NCBI RefSeq assembly: GCF_030680935.1
Contig: NZ_JAUXUP010000052.1
Location: 1 to 36,494 of the forward strand
Length of the DNA: 36,494 bases
From: Polaromonas sp.
GTDB taxonomy: Bacteria > Pseudomonadota > Gammaproteobacteria > Burkholderiales > Burkholderiaceae_C
Direction: 5' to 3'
This document shows, piece after piece, positions 1 to 9,681 of this stretch. The first letter of the stretch is position 1. Each line of letters starts with the position of its first letter. The notes beneath the pieces were generated by a model. It did not search any database. It saw nothing but the letters and a program-made list of their open reading frames with translations, and was not told the origin of the DNA. A program made the position numbers and the translations under genes.

Positions 1-534
1 GCCACCCAGGGCGTGACCGATCAGGACGCCCACATCGCCGGCTACATCCTGGAAAGCGGCCGCGCTGTGGTGCTCGCGGTCAATAAATGGGATGCGGTGG
101 ACGCCTACCAGAAGGAGCTGCTGGAACGCTCTGTAGAAACACGGCTGTCCTTTCTGAAATTTGCCACCATCCACAATATCTCGGCCATCAAGCGCCAGGG
201 ACTCGGTCCGGTCTGGAAATCCATTGTCCAGGCCCATGCCTCCGCGAATCGAAAAATGTCCACCCCGGTGCTCACTCGTCTGCTGCTCGAGGCTGTGCAA
301 TTCCAGAGTCCGCAGCGGGCCGGGATGTTCCGCCCCAAGCTGCGTTATGCGCACCAGGGGGGCATGAACCCGCCCATCATCATTGTTCACGGCAATTCGC
401 TGGAACACGTGACGGACGCCTACAAGCGTTTCCTGGAAGGACGATTTCGCAAGGAGTTTGAACTGGTCGGTACACCGCTGCGGATTCAGATGAAATCTTC
501 CAGCAACCCTTTTGCGGACAAAGATACCGCTTAA
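1..534 (+). CDS. der: Ribosome assembly GTPase Der (EngA), 3' part
   Basis: Der is a tandem-GTPase needed for 50S ribosomal subunit maturation. Only the C-terminal 177 residues lie in the window; the gene runs off the left edge and is open from base 1. Visible are the end of the second G domain, with the conserved QGVTDQD stretch, the G4 motif NKWD (bases 82-93) and a G5-like NISAIKRQG, followed by the KH-like RNA-binding domain with [11 protein letters not shown] and [10 protein letters not shown]. It ends TAA at 532-534. The hfq gene follows about 70 bp later, the usual der-hfq order of Burkholderiales. Nothing suggests truncation other than the window boundary. Confidence 0.96.
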   Translation, partial: ATQGVTDQDAHIAGYILESGRAVVLAVNKWDAVDAYQKELLERSVETRLSFLKFATIHNISAIKRQGLGPVWKSIVQAHASANRKMSTPVLTRLLLEAVQFQSPQRAGMFRPKLRYAHQGGMNPPIIIVHGNSLEHVTDAYKRFLEGRFRKEFELVGTPLRIQMKSSSNPFADKDTA

Positions 535-602
535 GCCTACATTCCGCGCCAAATTGCTGTGGTAAGGTGAAGTCCTATCAACTCTTGAACACGGAAAATA
601 TC

Positions 603-857
603 GTGAGCAACAACAACAAAGGCCAGCTCCTGCAGGACCCTTTTCTCAATACTTTGCGCCGTGAGCACGTGCCCGTGTCGATTTACCTCGTCAACGGCAT
701 CAAACTTCAGGGACAGATCGAATCTTTCGATCAATATGTGGTGCTGTTGCGCAATACCGTGACTCAAATGGTCTACAAACACGCCATTTCGACCATTGTC
801 CCAGGTCGCGCAGTCAATTTCGCTGCGGCAGACTCCCAGGAAAGCCCTGCCACCTGA
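603..857 (+). CDS. hfq: RNA chaperone Hfq
   Basis: Hfq forms a hexameric ring that pairs small RNAs with mRNAs. The 84-aa product begins [16 protein letters not shown] and carries the Sm1 region ([15 protein letters not shown]) and the Sm2 signature [10 protein letters not shown], followed by a short polar tail. The frame is open upstream to a GTG at 567, but GTG 603 puts the start where Hfq proteins normally begin, so 603 was chosen; the Shine-Dalgarno there (CACGGAAAA, 590-598) is weak. The stop TGA (855-857) lies at or inside the probable start of hflX, which suggests translational coupling of the two genes. Confidence 0.95.
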   Translation: MSNNNKGQLLQDPFLNTLRREHVPVSIYLVNGIKLQGQIESFDQYVVLLRNTVTQMVYKHAISTIVPGRAVNFAAADSQESPAT

Positions 858-913
858 TTTCTCAGGACTTATCTGCGGCTCCCCTGCCTCTGGCCATTCT
901 GGTCGGGGTTGAC

Positions 914-2035
914 TTGGGGTACCCCAATTTTGATGCCGGCCTTGAAGAGCTGGGTTTGCTCGCGAAGACTGCGGGCATGCAGCCGGTTGCCCGTGTGGTT
1001 TGCAAGCGCCGGGCACCGGACGCCGCCCTTTTTATTGGCAGCGGCAAGGCCGATGAGATCAAGATGCTGGCGCTGGAGACTGGAGCCAGTGAAATTCTGT
1101 TCGACCAGTCTCTCAGTCCAGCGCAGCAACGCAATCTGGAGCGAGCGCTGGAGTTGCCAGTCAACGACCGTACCCTGCTGATTCTGGAGATTTTTGGCCA
1201 ACGCGCACGCAGCCACGAAGGCAAGTTGCAGGTCGAACTGGCGCGCCTGCAGTACCTGTCCACACGACTGGTCAGGCGTTGGTCCCACCTGGAGCGGCAA
1301 ACCGGCGGCGCTGGCGTGCGCGGCGGCCCGGGTGAAAAACAGATCGAGTTGGACAAACGCATGATTGGCGAATCCATCAAGCGCACCAAAGAGCGCCTGG
1401 GCAAGGTCAAAAAACAGCGCCAGACCCAGCGGCGCCAGCGCGAGCGGCGCAATTCTTTCACGATCTCGCTGGTTGGTTACACCAACGCCGGGAAATCCAC
1501 ACTGTTCAATGCATTGGTCAAGGCGCGAGCCTATGCGGCGGACCAGCTGTTTGCCACACTGGATACAACCACGCGGCAGCTCTACCTGGGTGACGCCCAG
1601 CGGTCCGTGTCCCTGTCTGACACCGTGGGGTTTATCCGCGACCTGCCGCACGGACTGGTCGACGCCTTTGCCGCCACCTTGCAAGAGGCCGCAGATGCTG
1701 ACCTGCTGATACATGTCGTCGACGGCGCCAATCCCGACCACCTGGCACAGATCGAACAGGTTCAACGGGTACTGGCAGAGATCGGTGCGGCCGATGTGCC
1801 GCAAATACTGGTGTTCAACAAGCTCGATGCCCTTGAAAAGTCGCGCTGGCCGCTTCAATTGAGTGACAGCTTTGAAGTAAAAGACGCTTTTTCGGATACC
1901 GGCAAGCGTGTAGAAAGGGTATTTGTCAGCGCGCAGACCGGGGAAGGCTTGCCACTGCTGCGCCAGTTGCTGGCCCGGCATGCACAGGCCCCCTCGGCTG
2001 AAGATAGCCCTCAAGTCAGTGAGTTTGTGGCCTGA
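914..2035 (+). CDS. hflX: Ribosome-splitting GTPase HflX
   Basis: HflX is a GTPase that binds the 50S subunit and rescues stalled or stress-damaged ribosomes. From TTG 914 the product has 373 aa: an N-terminal HflX domain (SLSPAQQRNLE, DRTLLILEIFGQRARSHEGK), a coiled-coil linker with RGGPGEKQIELDKR, and a G domain with P-loop GYTNAGKST (residues 188-196), G3 DTVGF and G4 NKLD. The reading frame is open further upstream and encodes AILVGVDLG just before 914, a conserved first strand of the family, so the true start is probably upstream at a non-ATG/GTG/TTG codon (CTG 854 or ATT 857, behind AGGAAAG 838-844). It lacks the long C-terminal extension of E. coli HflX. Confidence 0.94.
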   Translation: MGYPNFDAGLEELGLLAKTAGMQPVARVVCKRRAPDAALFIGSGKADEIKMLALETGASEILFDQSLSPAQQRNLERALELPVNDRTLLILEIFGQRARSHEGKLQVELARLQYLSTRLVRRWSHLERQTGGAGVRGGPGEKQIELDKRMIGESIKRTKERLGKVKKQRQTQRRQRERRNSFTISLVGYTNAGKSTLFNALVKARAYAADQLFATLDTTTRQLYLGDAQRSVSLSDTVGFIRDLPHGLVDAFAATLQEAADADLLIHVVDGANPDHLAQIEQVQRVLAEIGAADVPQILVFNKLDALEKSRWPLQLSDSFEVKDAFSDTGKRVERVFVSAQTGEGLPLLRQLLARHAQAPSAEDSPQVSEFVA

Positions 2036-2080
2036 TTGGGCACAATGGCGAAGTTATTAAAAAAAAGGCAGTTGGATTCC

Positions 2081-3496
2081 ATGAACCTGAACCCTGTTCT
2101 ACAGACGCTTACTACCCTGCCGGGACGGCTAAGGCAACGCGCGCGCGGCATGTTCAATCTGAACGACCCGCGCTGGGGCCGGGATGACGACAACAAGGCC
2201 AGGCCCGACGACGCCACGCCGGAGACGGGTCGGGATGATGTCCCGTCACCTCCACCAGCACGCCCTCCCGCTCCCAACCGTCCGCAGGGGCAGGGGCCGA
2301 ACCAGGGGCCACCCGATCTGGATGAATTGTGGCGGGACTTTAATCGCAAGCTGGGCGGCCTTTTTGGCGGTGCCAAAAATGCCGGACAACGTGCTCGTGG
2401 CGCGGGCGGTGGCGGCGGTCCCGGCGGGCCTGGCGGTTTTCAGCCGGACATGAAAAGTGCCGGTATCGGTGTGGGCCTGATCGCCGCTGTGGCCGTGCTG
2501 ATCTGGCTGGGTACCGGGTTTTTTATCGTGCAGGAGGGCCAGCAGGCGGTCATCACCCAGTTCGGCAAATACAAGTCAACCGTGGGGGCAGGTTTCAACT
2601 GGCGCCTTCCGTACCCTGTTCAGCGCCACGAACTGGTTGTCGTTACGCAGATCCGTTCCGTGGACGTGGGTCGCGACACCGTCATCAAGGCCACGGGTTT
2701 GCGCGAGTCGGCCATGCTGACTGAAGACGAGAACATCGTCGAGATCAAGTTTGCAGTGCAATACCGCCTCAATGACGCTCGCGCCTATCTGTTTGAGAGC
2801 AAGGACCCAGCCGGTGCTGTGGTCCAGGCGGCGGAAACCGCGGTGCGTGAAGTTGTGGGCAAGATGAAAATGGACTCGGCCCTGGCAGAGGAGAGAGACC
2901 AGATTGGCCCACGCGTACGCACGCTCATGCAGACCATCCTGGACCGCTACAAAGTGGGCGTGGAGGTGGTTGGAATCAACCTGCAGCAAAGCGGTGTGCG
3001 ACCGCCCGAACAGGTTCAGGCCTCGTTTGACGATGTGCTCAAGGCCGGGCAGGAGCGCGAACGCGCCAAAAACGAAGCGCAGGCTTACGCCAATGACGTC
3101 ATACCGCGCGCGGTCGGCTCCGCTTCACGATTGAAAGAGGAGTCTGAAGCCTACAAGGCCCGAATCGTCGCTCAGGCTCAGGGTGATGCGCAGCGCTTCC
3201 GTTCTGTCCTGGCTGAATACCAGAAAGCCCCTCAGGTCACGCGTGACCGCATGTACACCGACACGATGCAGCAGGTGTACAGCAACGTGACCAAGGTCAT
3301 GGTCGAGTCGCGCCAGGGCTCCAATCTGCTGTATTTGCCGCTGGACAAAATCATGCAGCAATCTGGCGGTGCCGCCGCCCCTGAGCCTGTCAGTGGCAGT
3401 GTGCCTGCGCCCTCGCAGCCTGCCGCCCCAGTGACGGGCCAGGCCGATACCCGCGCCCGTGACGCCTCACGCACGCGCGACCGCGACACCCGTTAA
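2081..3496 (+). CDS. hflK: FtsH modulator subunit HflK
   Basis: HflK is an SPFH/prohibitin-family membrane protein that with HflC encloses and modulates the FtsH protease. About 471 aa from ATG 2081: an N-terminal cytoplasmic segment with FNLNDPRWGR, Pro- and Gly-rich stretches, one transmembrane helix near residues 128-150 (GLIAAVAVLIWLGTGFFIV), then the periplasmic SPFH domain (GQQAVITQFGKY, RSVDVGRDTVIKATG), a long helical part and a low-complexity tail. Alternative in-frame starts are ATG 2045 and TTG 2036, close behind hflX; the choice of 2081 is a judgement. It is followed 11 bp later by hflC. Confidence 0.95.
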   Translation: MNLNPVLQTLTTLPGRLRQRARGMFNLNDPRWGRDDDNKARPDDATPETGRDDVPSPPPARPPAPNRPQGQGPNQGPPDLDELWRDFNRKLGGLFGGAKNAGQRARGAGGGGGPGGPGGFQPDMKSAGIGVGLIAAVAVLIWLGTGFFIVQEGQQAVITQFGKYKSTVGAGFNWRLPYPVQRHELVVVTQIRSVDVGRDTVIKATGLRESAMLTEDENIVEIKFAVQYRLNDARAYLFESKDPAGAVVQAAETAVREVVGKMKMDSALAEERDQIGPRVRTLMQTILDRYKVGVEVVGINLQQSGVRPPEQVQASFDDVLKAGQERERAKNEAQAYANDVIPRAVGSASRLKEESEAYKARIVAQAQGDAQRFRSVLAEYQKAPQVTRDRMYTDTMQQVYSNVTKVMVESRQGSNLLYLPLDKIMQQSGGAAAPEPVSGSVPAPSQPAAPVTGQADTRARDASRTRDRDTR

Positions 3497-3507
3497 GGAA
3501 GAACAAA

Positions 3508-4407
3508 GTGAACAGAGTCGGATTTATCGCTACTTCGCTGCTGGTGCTGCTCGCGCTGGCCAGTTCCATGCTGTTTGTGGTCGATCAGCGCCAGTTTGGT
3601 GTGATCTATGCCCTCGGGCAAATCAAGGAAGTCATCACCGAGCCGGGTCTCAACTTCAAGTTGCCGCCACCGTTCCAGAATGTCTCCTATATCGACAAAC
3701 GCCTGCTGACACTGGACAGCACCGATGCCGAACCCATGCTGACGGCAGAAAAGCAGCGGGTGGTGATCGACTGGTACGTGCGCTGGCGAATCACCGAACC
3801 GTCGGAATACATCCGCAACGTCGGGCTCGACGAGCGGGCGGGTGCCAATCAGCTCAACCGGGTGGTTCGCAATGCCTTCCAGGAAGAAATCAACAAACGC
3901 ACGGTGAAAGACCTGCTGTCGCTCAAGCGCGAAGCGCTGATGGCCGATGTGAAGACCGAGGTGCTGCAGGTTGTGCGTGGCGCCAAGCCCTGGGGAGTGG
4001 ATGTCGTTGACGTTCGCATCACGCGTGTGGACTATGTGGAGGCGATTACCGAATCGGTTTACCGCCGCATGGAGGCCGAGCGCAAGCGGGTTGCCAACGA
4101 ACTGCGTTCAACCGGTGCTGCCGAGGGTGAAAAAATCCGTGCCGATGCCGACCGTCAGCGCGAGGTCACTATTGCCAATGCCTACCGGGACGCACAGAAA
4201 ATCAAGGGTGAAGGGGACGCGCAAGCCGCCGCCGCCTACAGCGACGCCTTTGGCCGGGATCCGCAGTTCGCCCAGTTTTACCGAAGCCTGGACGCCTACA
4301 AGGCCAGCTTCAGCAAGAAAAGCGATGTGATGGTGCTGGACCCTTCGTCTGACTTTTTCAAGGCAATGCGTGGATCGGGCGCGGGTGCTGCGCCGTCAAA
4401 AAAGTAG
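3508..4407 (+). CDS. hflC: FtsH modulator subunit HflC
   Basis: HflC is the SPFH partner of HflK in the periplasm-facing complex around FtsH. The 299-aa protein starts at GTG 3508 behind a good Shine-Dalgarno (AAGGAAGAA, 3495-3503), with one N-terminal signal-anchor helix (about residues 5-24) followed by VDQRQFGVIYALGQ, the SPFH domain, and a helical region with AEGEKIRADADRQREV. The start lies 11 bp after the hflK stop, as expected for co-translation in stoichiometric amounts. The end of the frame (4370-4407) is overlapped by the longest possible frame of the following DUF2065 gene. Confidence 0.96.
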   Translation: MNRVGFIATSLLVLLALASSMLFVVDQRQFGVIYALGQIKEVITEPGLNFKLPPPFQNVSYIDKRLLTLDSTDAEPMLTAEKQRVVIDWYVRWRITEPSEYIRNVGLDERAGANQLNRVVRNAFQEEINKRTVKDLLSLKREALMADVKTEVLQVVRGAKPWGVDVVDVRITRVDYVEAITESVYRRMEAERKRVANELRSTGAAEGEKIRADADRQREVTIANAYRDAQKIKGEGDAQAAAAYSDAFGRDPQFAQFYRSLDAYKASFSKKSDVMVLDPSSDFFKAMRGSGAGAAPSKK

Positions 4408-4615
4408 CCCCGCGCCGTGGATAGCGGCACGATCTGGCTTGCACTGGCTTGCACTGGCTTGCGTGCTGGTGATTGAAGGGCTCTTGCCGTTCTTTTCGCC
4501 GGCAGGCTGGCGCCGGATGTTTGAACAGATTCTCAGGTTGAGTGACGGGCAAATCCGGTTTTTTGGTTTGGGCAGCATCCTCGCCGGCTTGCTGGCCATC
4601 GCTTTTCTCCCTTAA
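4370..4615 (+). CDS. DUF2065 (YjeT-like) small membrane protein, 5' end disturbed
   Basis: The DUF2065/YjeT family are roughly 60-aa proteins with two membrane helices, often encoded after hflC; function unknown. The conserved part is intact: LALACVLVIEGLLPFFSP, then a short linker and FGLGSILAGLLAIAFLP to TAA 4613-4615. The expected start, GTG 4417 just after hflC (VDSGTIWLALAC), is out of frame with this part because of a 10-bp tandem duplication (GGCTTGCACT at 4436-4445 and 4446-4455). Removing one copy restores a perfect family-like protein. As sequenced, translation would need GTG 4370 inside hflC or TTG 4439, neither with a clear Shine-Dalgarno. It may be a functional variant, a frameshifted gene or a sequence error. 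Confidence 0.7.
   Translation: MDRARVLRRQKSSPAPWIAARSGLHWLALACVLVIEGLLPFFSPAGWRRMFEQILRLSDGQIRFFGLGSILAGLLAIAFLP
4436..4462 (+). repeat. 10-bp tandem repeat, 2.7 copies
   Basis: GGCTTGCACT occurs at 4436-4445 and 4446-4455, followed by a partial third copy GGCTTGC (4456-4462). Because the unit is not a multiple of three, gain or loss of one copy switches the reading frame of the DUF2065 gene relative to GTG 4417. Confidence 0.9.
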
Positions 4616-4707
4616 CGGCAGCGCGCCCGGACTCCTTGGACCAAAGGTATTTGGAACGACTGGCGATATCGAAGCCGATTTGGACCGGAAAGCGCCTTCA
4701 AGCCCGG

Positions 4708-4713
4708 TAAAAT
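4708..4713 (+). promoter_or_regulatory. Possible -10 box upstream of hisZ
   Basis: TAAAAT within CCCGGTAAAATCC lies 28 bp before the hisZ ATG in the 126-bp gap after the DUF2065 gene. No -35 at ideal spacing is clear; TTGGAC at 4680-4685 is about 22 bp away. Tentative. Confidence 0.35.
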
Positions 4714-4741
4714 CCTGTTTTTAACAGCCTACGATAAATAC

Positions 4742-7344
<2,603 letters not shown>

Positions 7345-7360
7345 GGTTTCCGTTTCTTAT

Positions 7361-7418
7361 CGTCAAATCGTGCGCCAGCCCAATGGGGTAGGGCGCAAGC
7401 AGCTATCGAATCAGGAGC
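7361..7418 (+). repeat. Dispersed ~55-bp two-hairpin element, copy A
   Basis: Aligns without gaps to copy B (9554-9611) at 44 of 58 positions. Core GGGCGCAAGCAGCTATC; its right end (TCAGGAGC) is diverged from the usual ATAGC end and supplies the Shine-Dalgarno AGGAGC (7413-7418) of the next gene. Confidence 0.75.
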
Positions 7419-7425
7419 ATTTTTC

Positions 7426-7950
7426 ATGTTGACCGAAGACGGCAAACACCTTTACGTCAGTTATGACGAGTACCACAACCTGATCGAAAAACTGGCGATC
7501 AAGGTGCATCAGTCGGGCTGGCACTTTGACACCATCCTGTGTCTGGCACGCGGCGGCATGCGGCCCGGCGACATCCTCTCGCGCATTTTTGACAAGCCGC
7601 TGGCCATCATGTCCACCAGCTCCTACCGCGCAGACGCCGGCATGACACAAGGCAACCTGGACATCGCGCGCTTCATCACCACGCCCAAGGGAGAAATCGC
7701 CGGCAAGGTGCTGCTGGTCGATGATCTGGCTGACACCGGCCACACCCTCAATGCGGTGATCCACCAGCTGCGCACTAACTACAAGCCCATTACCGAGCTG
7801 CGCAGCGCGGTGATCTGGACCAAGGGTGTGTCCACTTTTGCACCCGACTATTCCGTCGAGTTTTTGCCGACGAATCCGTGGATTCACCAGCCTTTCGAGG
7901 GTTACGACGCCCTCCGGCCCGCGCAGCTAATGGAGAAGTGGAAGATCTGA
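7426..7950 (+). CDS. Purine-type phosphoribosyltransferase
   Basis: A type I phosphoribosyltransferase of 174 aa, which would use PRPP to convert a free base, probably hypoxanthine, guanine or xanthine, to its nucleotide. It shows the PRPP-binding motif VLLVDDLADTGHT (residues 95-107, with the adjacent acidic pair D99-D100), an upstream LARGGMRPGDI loop and an aromatic, Pro-rich C-terminus (FLPTNPWIHQPFEGYD). ATG 7426 follows AGGAGC by 7 bp. Position directly after purA supports purine salvage; substrate specificity cannot be read from the sequence. The stop at 7948-7950 abuts a 140-bp palindromic element. Confidence 0.88.
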   Translation: MLTEDGKHLYVSYDEYHNLIEKLAIKVHQSGWHFDTILCLARGGMRPGDILSRIFDKPLAIMSTSSYRADAGMTQGNLDIARFITTPKGEIAGKVLLVDDLADTGHTLNAVIHQLRTNYKPITELRSAVIWTKGVSTFAPDYSVEFLPTNPWIHQPFEGYDALRPAQLMEKWKI

Positions 7951-8090
7951 GGGGTTTTCAAAAATCCAATTCTCGGGCGCATCGCGGCGTTGCGCGGTGC
8001 TCGGAATCCTCACGTACCTGAGTACGTTCCGGTGTCCTGCGCTCCGTGCGCCTTGCCCTGCATCCCGACAATCGAATTTCTGCAAACCCC
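7951..8090. repeat. 140-bp near-palindromic element
   Basis: The left end (7951-7977) and the reverse complement of the right end (8064-8090) match at 22 of 27 positions, starting GGGGTTT. Similarity of the arms continues inward to a perfect core ACGTAC-CTGA-GTACGT (8012-8027), so the whole segment can fold as one imperfect hairpin. It starts on the base after the phosphoribosyltransferase stop codon and could end transcription. It has no coding capacity of note. Probably a repeated extragenic element. Confidence 0.8.
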
Positions 8091-8092
8091 TC

Positions 8093-8101
8093 GGGGGGGG
8101 G
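8093..8101 (+). repeat. G9 homopolymer tract
   Basis: Nine consecutive G residues 36 bp before the metC-like ATG, just outside the palindromic element. Such tracts are slippage-prone; here it would alter promoter spacing or the 5' end, not a reading frame. Confidence 0.85.
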
Positions 8102-8125
8102 CCGACGCCGAGGTTCGCCAGCCGT

Positions 8126-8131
8126 TAACAT
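8126..8131 (+). promoter_or_regulatory. Possible -10 box immediately upstream of the metC-like gene
   Basis: TAACAT lies 7 bp before ATG 8138, so transcription could start at or very near the initiation codon. No Shine-Dalgarno precedes the ATG (ATCGGCGC). The -35 is not clear. Confidence 0.3.
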
Positions 8132-8137
8132 CGGCGC

Positions 8138-9325
8138 ATGAGCGATATTTCCACCCAGCTGATCCACCACACTTACCAGCCGCCAGCGGGTTTTGAGGCC
8201 GTCAACCCCGCCGTGCATAAAGCATCGACGGTGATCTTTCCGAACGTCGCCGCGCTGCGCCAGCGCGACTGGAAACACAAGACCGGCTACACCTACGGCC
8301 TGCACGGCACGCCGACCACCTTCACGCTGGAAGAGCGCATTGCTACCCTCGAAGGAGGCACCTACTGCACGCTGGTGCCCAGCGGATTGGCAGCAGTGGC
8401 CCTGGTCGGCATGGCTTTTCTCAAGGCCGGGGACGAGGTGCTGATCCCCGACAACGCCTACGGGCCCAACAAGACGTTTGCGCAGCACGAACTCACCGGC
8501 TGGGGCGTCAGTTTCCGGTATTACGATCCCATGCAGCCCGTCGACCTGGCCGCCAAACTGAGTGGCAAAACGCGCCTGGTCTGGCTCGAGGCGCCTGGCT
8601 CCATCACGCTGGAGTTTCCGGACCTGCCGGCGCTGGTGGCCGTGGTCAAGGCGCACACCGACGTCCATGCGGAATGCATCGTCACCGCGCTGGACAACAC
8701 CTGGGGCGCAGGCATCGCCTTCGATGCCTTTGCGCTCGGTGCCGATATCTCGGTGCAGGCCCTGACCAAATACCCCAGTGGCGGCGCCGACGTGTTGATG
8801 GGCTCGGTGGTGACGCGTGATGAGGCGCTGCATCATCGGGTGCATTTTTGCCATATGCGCGTCGGTTACGGTGTTGCCGGCAATGACGCAGAGCTGGTGC
8901 TGCGCGGCCTGGGCAGCATGGCCCTGCGCTACGCCGCCCAGGACGGCGCCACACGCACGCTGGCGGCTTGGCTGCAGCAGCAGCCGCAGGTTGAAGCGGT
9001 GCTGCACCCCGCGCTGCCTGGATCGCCGGGGCACGCAGTCTGGCAGCGCGACTGCTCGGCAGCGGCCTGCCTGATGAGCGTCGTTTTCAGGCCGGGCTAC
9101 GCGCAGGCCGCGGTGGACCTTTTTTGCGACAGCCTGCGGCTGTTCCGGCTGGGCTACAGCTGGGCCGGCCCGATGAGCTTGTGCGCGCCCTACGACATCC
9201 CGGCGATCCGCACCACAGCCTGGCCGTACAAAGGCGGTCTGGTGCGGTTTTCCATCGGACTGGAAGCGGTGGCCGACCTGCAGGCAGATCTGGCCCAGGC
9301 GCTGGCGTCAATGCAGTACAGTTAG
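8138..9325 (+). CDS. metC: PLP-dependent cystathionine beta-lyase-like enzyme
   Basis: A Cys/Met-metabolism fold-type I PLP enzyme of 395 aa, closest in character to cystathionine beta-lyase, which cleaves cystathionine to homocysteine, pyruvate and ammonia. Seen in order: YGLHGTPTTFTLEERIATLE (substrate/cofactor loop), CTLVPSGLAAVALVG, WLEAPGS, the aspartate that holds the pyridine nitrogen in ALDNTWGAG, and the Schiff-base lysine in SVQALTKYPSGGAD (K211). The C-terminus has PYDIPAIRTTAWPYKGGLVR and RFSIGLEA. Gamma-synthase or another lyase activity cannot be excluded by reading alone. It is a single gene between a palindromic element and a small ORF. Confidence 0.88.
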   Translation: MSDISTQLIHHTYQPPAGFEAVNPAVHKASTVIFPNVAALRQRDWKHKTGYTYGLHGTPTTFTLEERIATLEGGTYCTLVPSGLAAVALVGMAFLKAGDEVLIPDNAYGPNKTFAQHELTGWGVSFRYYDPMQPVDLAAKLSGKTRLVWLEAPGSITLEFPDLPALVAVVKAHTDVHAECIVTALDNTWGAGIAFDAFALGADISVQALTKYPSGGADVLMGSVVTRDEALHHRVHFCHMRVGYGVAGNDAELVLRGLGSMALRYAAQDGATRTLAAWLQQQPQVEAVLHPALPGSPGHAVWQRDCSAAACLMSVVFRPGYAQAAVDLFCDSLRLFRLGYSWAGPMSLCAPYDIPAIRTTAWPYKGGLVRFSIGLEAVADLQADLAQALASMQYS

Positions 9326-9352
9326 CCTATACATTCCTGAAGAAAGCACACC

Positions 9353-9529
9353 GTGGCAACTCCCAATTATTCCTACGAAAAGCGCCAGAAAGAGCTGGCC
9401 AAGAAGAAGAAAAAAGAGGAAAAGCTCAAGCGCAAGGCTGAAGGCAAGCCGGACTTGCCGGACGACGACACGCCGGATGGCCAGGAAGGCACAAGCGGCA
9501 CGCCACCAGCTACAGACCCCGCGGCCTGA
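9353..9529 (+). CDS. Small lysine-rich hypothetical protein, 58 aa
   Basis: GTG 9353 opens a 59-codon frame ending TGA 9527-9529, with GAAGAAAG (9339-9346) in Shine-Dalgarno position. The product starts MATPNYSYEKRQKELAKKKK: an N-terminal half crowded with Lys, Arg and Glu (a likely single charged helix) and an acidic, Pro/Asp/Gly/Thr-rich C-terminal half. No hydrophobic segment or known catalytic motif. Polarity resembles small ribosome- or nucleic-acid-associated proteins, but function is unknown. It lies 27 bp after metC and may share its transcript. Confidence 0.7.
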   Translation: MATPNYSYEKRQKELAKKKKKEEKLKRKAEGKPDLPDDDTPDGQEGTSGTPPATDPAA

Positions 9530-9553
9530 CGGCAGGCATCCCTGTGAAAATTT

Positions 9554-9611
9554 CGTCAAATCGGGCCTCAGCCCAATAGCTTCGGGCGTAAGCAGCTACT
9601 GGATTAATAGC
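9554..9611 (+). repeat. Dispersed ~55-bp two-hairpin element, copy B
   Basis: Intergenic copy after the 58-aa gene. Contains GGGCCTCAGCCC (first small hairpin), GGGCGTAAGCAGCTA and an AATAGC end (GCTA/TAGC second hairpin). Matches copy A at 44 of 58 positions. Confidence 0.75.
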
Positions 9612-9627
9612 AACCTTGCCCCCACCA

Positions 9628-9669
9628 GGCTCCGCCGGGACACTCCCTGTCCCCCGGAGCCATTATTTT
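9628..9669. terminator. Hairpin terminator between convergent genes
   Basis: GGCTCC-GCC-GGGACA-CTCCC-TGTCCC-CC-GGAGCC (9628-9661) forms a strong interrupted stem; ATTATTTT follows on the plus strand. It separates the plus-strand metC/small-ORF unit from the convergent mnmH. Confidence 0.65.
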
Positions 9670-9681
9670 GGGCGGCCCGGT

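Noticed and set aside
1..534. der considered truncated
   Set aside because: The frame is open to base 1, so the missing part is outside the window.
869..2014. 381-codon minus-strand frame opposite hflX, and similar ones opposite purA (6253-7329) and the kinase (12498-13805 plus)
   Set aside because: Each mirrors a well-supported gene, has atypical composition and no ribosome-binding site or motif.
2060..2066. A-rich run near the hflK start considered a programmed slippage site
   Set aside because: It lies before or near the preferred start (2081) and no out-of-frame coding follows.
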